5,671 nt of DNA, from the NCBI GenBank assembly GCA_002413355.1, contig DHWV01000045.1:1-5671 (forward strand), in the 5' to 3' direction. Origin of the DNA: Desulfobulbaceae bacterium UBA5173 (GTDB lineage: Bacteria; Desulfobacterota; Desulfobulbia; Desulfobulbales; Desulfobulbaceae). Below are positions 5,199 through 5,671 of the stretch, in pieces. The first letter of the stretch is position 1. Every line of letters begins with the position of its first letter. The notes below the pieces were generated by a model. That model was not told the origin of the DNA. It was given only the letters and a program-made list of their open reading frames with translations, and ran no database searches. The position numbers were made by a program, and so were the translations under genes.

Positions 5199-5671
5199 AT
5201 GGACAACATTATTGTGCTGGCCACCGGTAATCAGAATAAGGTGAAGGAATTGCAGGCATTGGTCAAAGATTTCCCCGTGGAAATCCATTGCCTGAAGGAT
5301 TTCGGGCCGGTGCCGGAGGCAGTCGAGGACGGCATGACCTTTGACGAGAATGCCTATAAAAAAGCCTTGCACTATGCCCGCATTCTTGGTTTGCCTGCCT
5401 TGGCTGATGATTCCGGCTTGGTTGTGGATGCGCTGGATGGCGCACCGGGCGTGTATTCAGCCCGCTACAGCGGCGAAAAAGCTACAGATTGGGACAACTG
5501 CGACAAGCTGCTGCGCGAAATGGAGGGCAAGCCGAACCGCGCTGCCCGCTTTGAGTGCGTTCTCTCTCTGGCCGTGCCGCACGGCCCGGCTCTGACTTGG
5601 GAGGGCCGCTGCGAAGGCCGGATCACAGAGCAGCGGCAGGGTGAGGCAGGCTTCGGCTATGACCCGATGTT
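5199..5671 (+). CDS. rdgB: XTP/dITP diphosphatase (RdgB/HAM1 family), 3' end outside window
   Basis: This cytoplasmic enzyme hydrolyses non-canonical purine triphosphates (dITP, XTP, ITP) to monophosphate and pyrophosphate, keeping deaminated bases out of DNA and RNA. The visible 157 codons carry the family's landmarks. The N-terminal substrate loop is LATGNQNKVKEL (7-18, T9-x-N11-x-x-K14). TFDENAYKKA (47-56) includes the metal-site Glu50. DDSGLVVDAL (70-79) contains catalytic-type Asp71. It is followed by GAPGVYSARYSG (81-92) and the base-recognition motif GFGYDPM (151-157). Alignment from memory with E. coli RdgB (197 residues) is colinear, so about 40 residues should be missing at the right edge. 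ATG 5199 is supported by AGGAG at 5187-5191, seven bases upstream. It is divergent from the DUF3352-like gene. Confidence 0.96.
   Translation, partial: MDNIIVLATGNQNKVKELQALVKDFPVEIHCLKDFGPVPEAVEDGMTFDENAYKKALHYARILGLPALADDSGLVVDALDGAPGVYSARYSGEKATDWDNCDKLLREMEGKPNRAARFECVLSLAVPHGPALTWEGRCEGRITEQRQGEAGFGYDPM

Overview
This window looks like chromosomal DNA from a Gram-negative bacterium. The evidence is exported, membrane-anchored and periplasmic-type proteins (a signal-peptide-bearing penicillin-binding protein and an N-terminally anchored envelope protein), Shine-Dalgarno-led genes and moderate GC. A DUF1566 (Lcl_C-like) protein next to an IS630-type transposase would fit a sulfate-reducer-type Desulfobacterota (deltaproteobacterial) genome, but that placement is a guess from family distribution. 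No ribosomal or other marker gene is present to confirm it.

Layout. The left edge (1-114, minus) carries the first 38 codons of an IS630-type transposase whose insertion-sequence end probably lies near 148-151. Beside it, 162-257 is a short open stretch resembling the C-terminal tail of another transposase. From about 304 comes a promoter, a structured leader and a small heat-shock protein gene (421-858, plus) closed by a strong intrinsic terminator. The leader can fold so that a UUUU run pairs with the AGGA of the Shine-Dalgarno sequence, the arrangement of a fourU RNA thermometer. Next is a two-part protein with an unrecognised N-terminal region and a DUF1566-type C-terminal domain (1052-1993, plus). 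It converges on a minus-strand S11 D-Ala-D-Ala carboxypeptidase-like gene (2055-3194), and the two share a perfect 18-bp hairpin. Upstream of the S11 gene, on the same strand, is a 550-residue anchored protein that weakly resembles DUF3352 (3347-4999, GTG start). Divergent from it, rdgB/HAM1 XTP/dITP pyrophosphatase begins at 5199 and runs off the right edge.

How the genes relate. They do not form one pathway. The S11 enzyme and the DUF3352-like protein are both envelope proteins in tandem, but each has its own plausible promoter, so a functional link is only suggestive. RdgB (nucleotide-pool sanitation) and Hsp20 (holding aggregating proteins) are housekeeping or stress functions. The most interesting non-coding element is the candidate thermosensor in the hsp20 leader. 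No CRISPR array, rRNA or tRNA was seen, and no clearly novel multi-gene system is evident.
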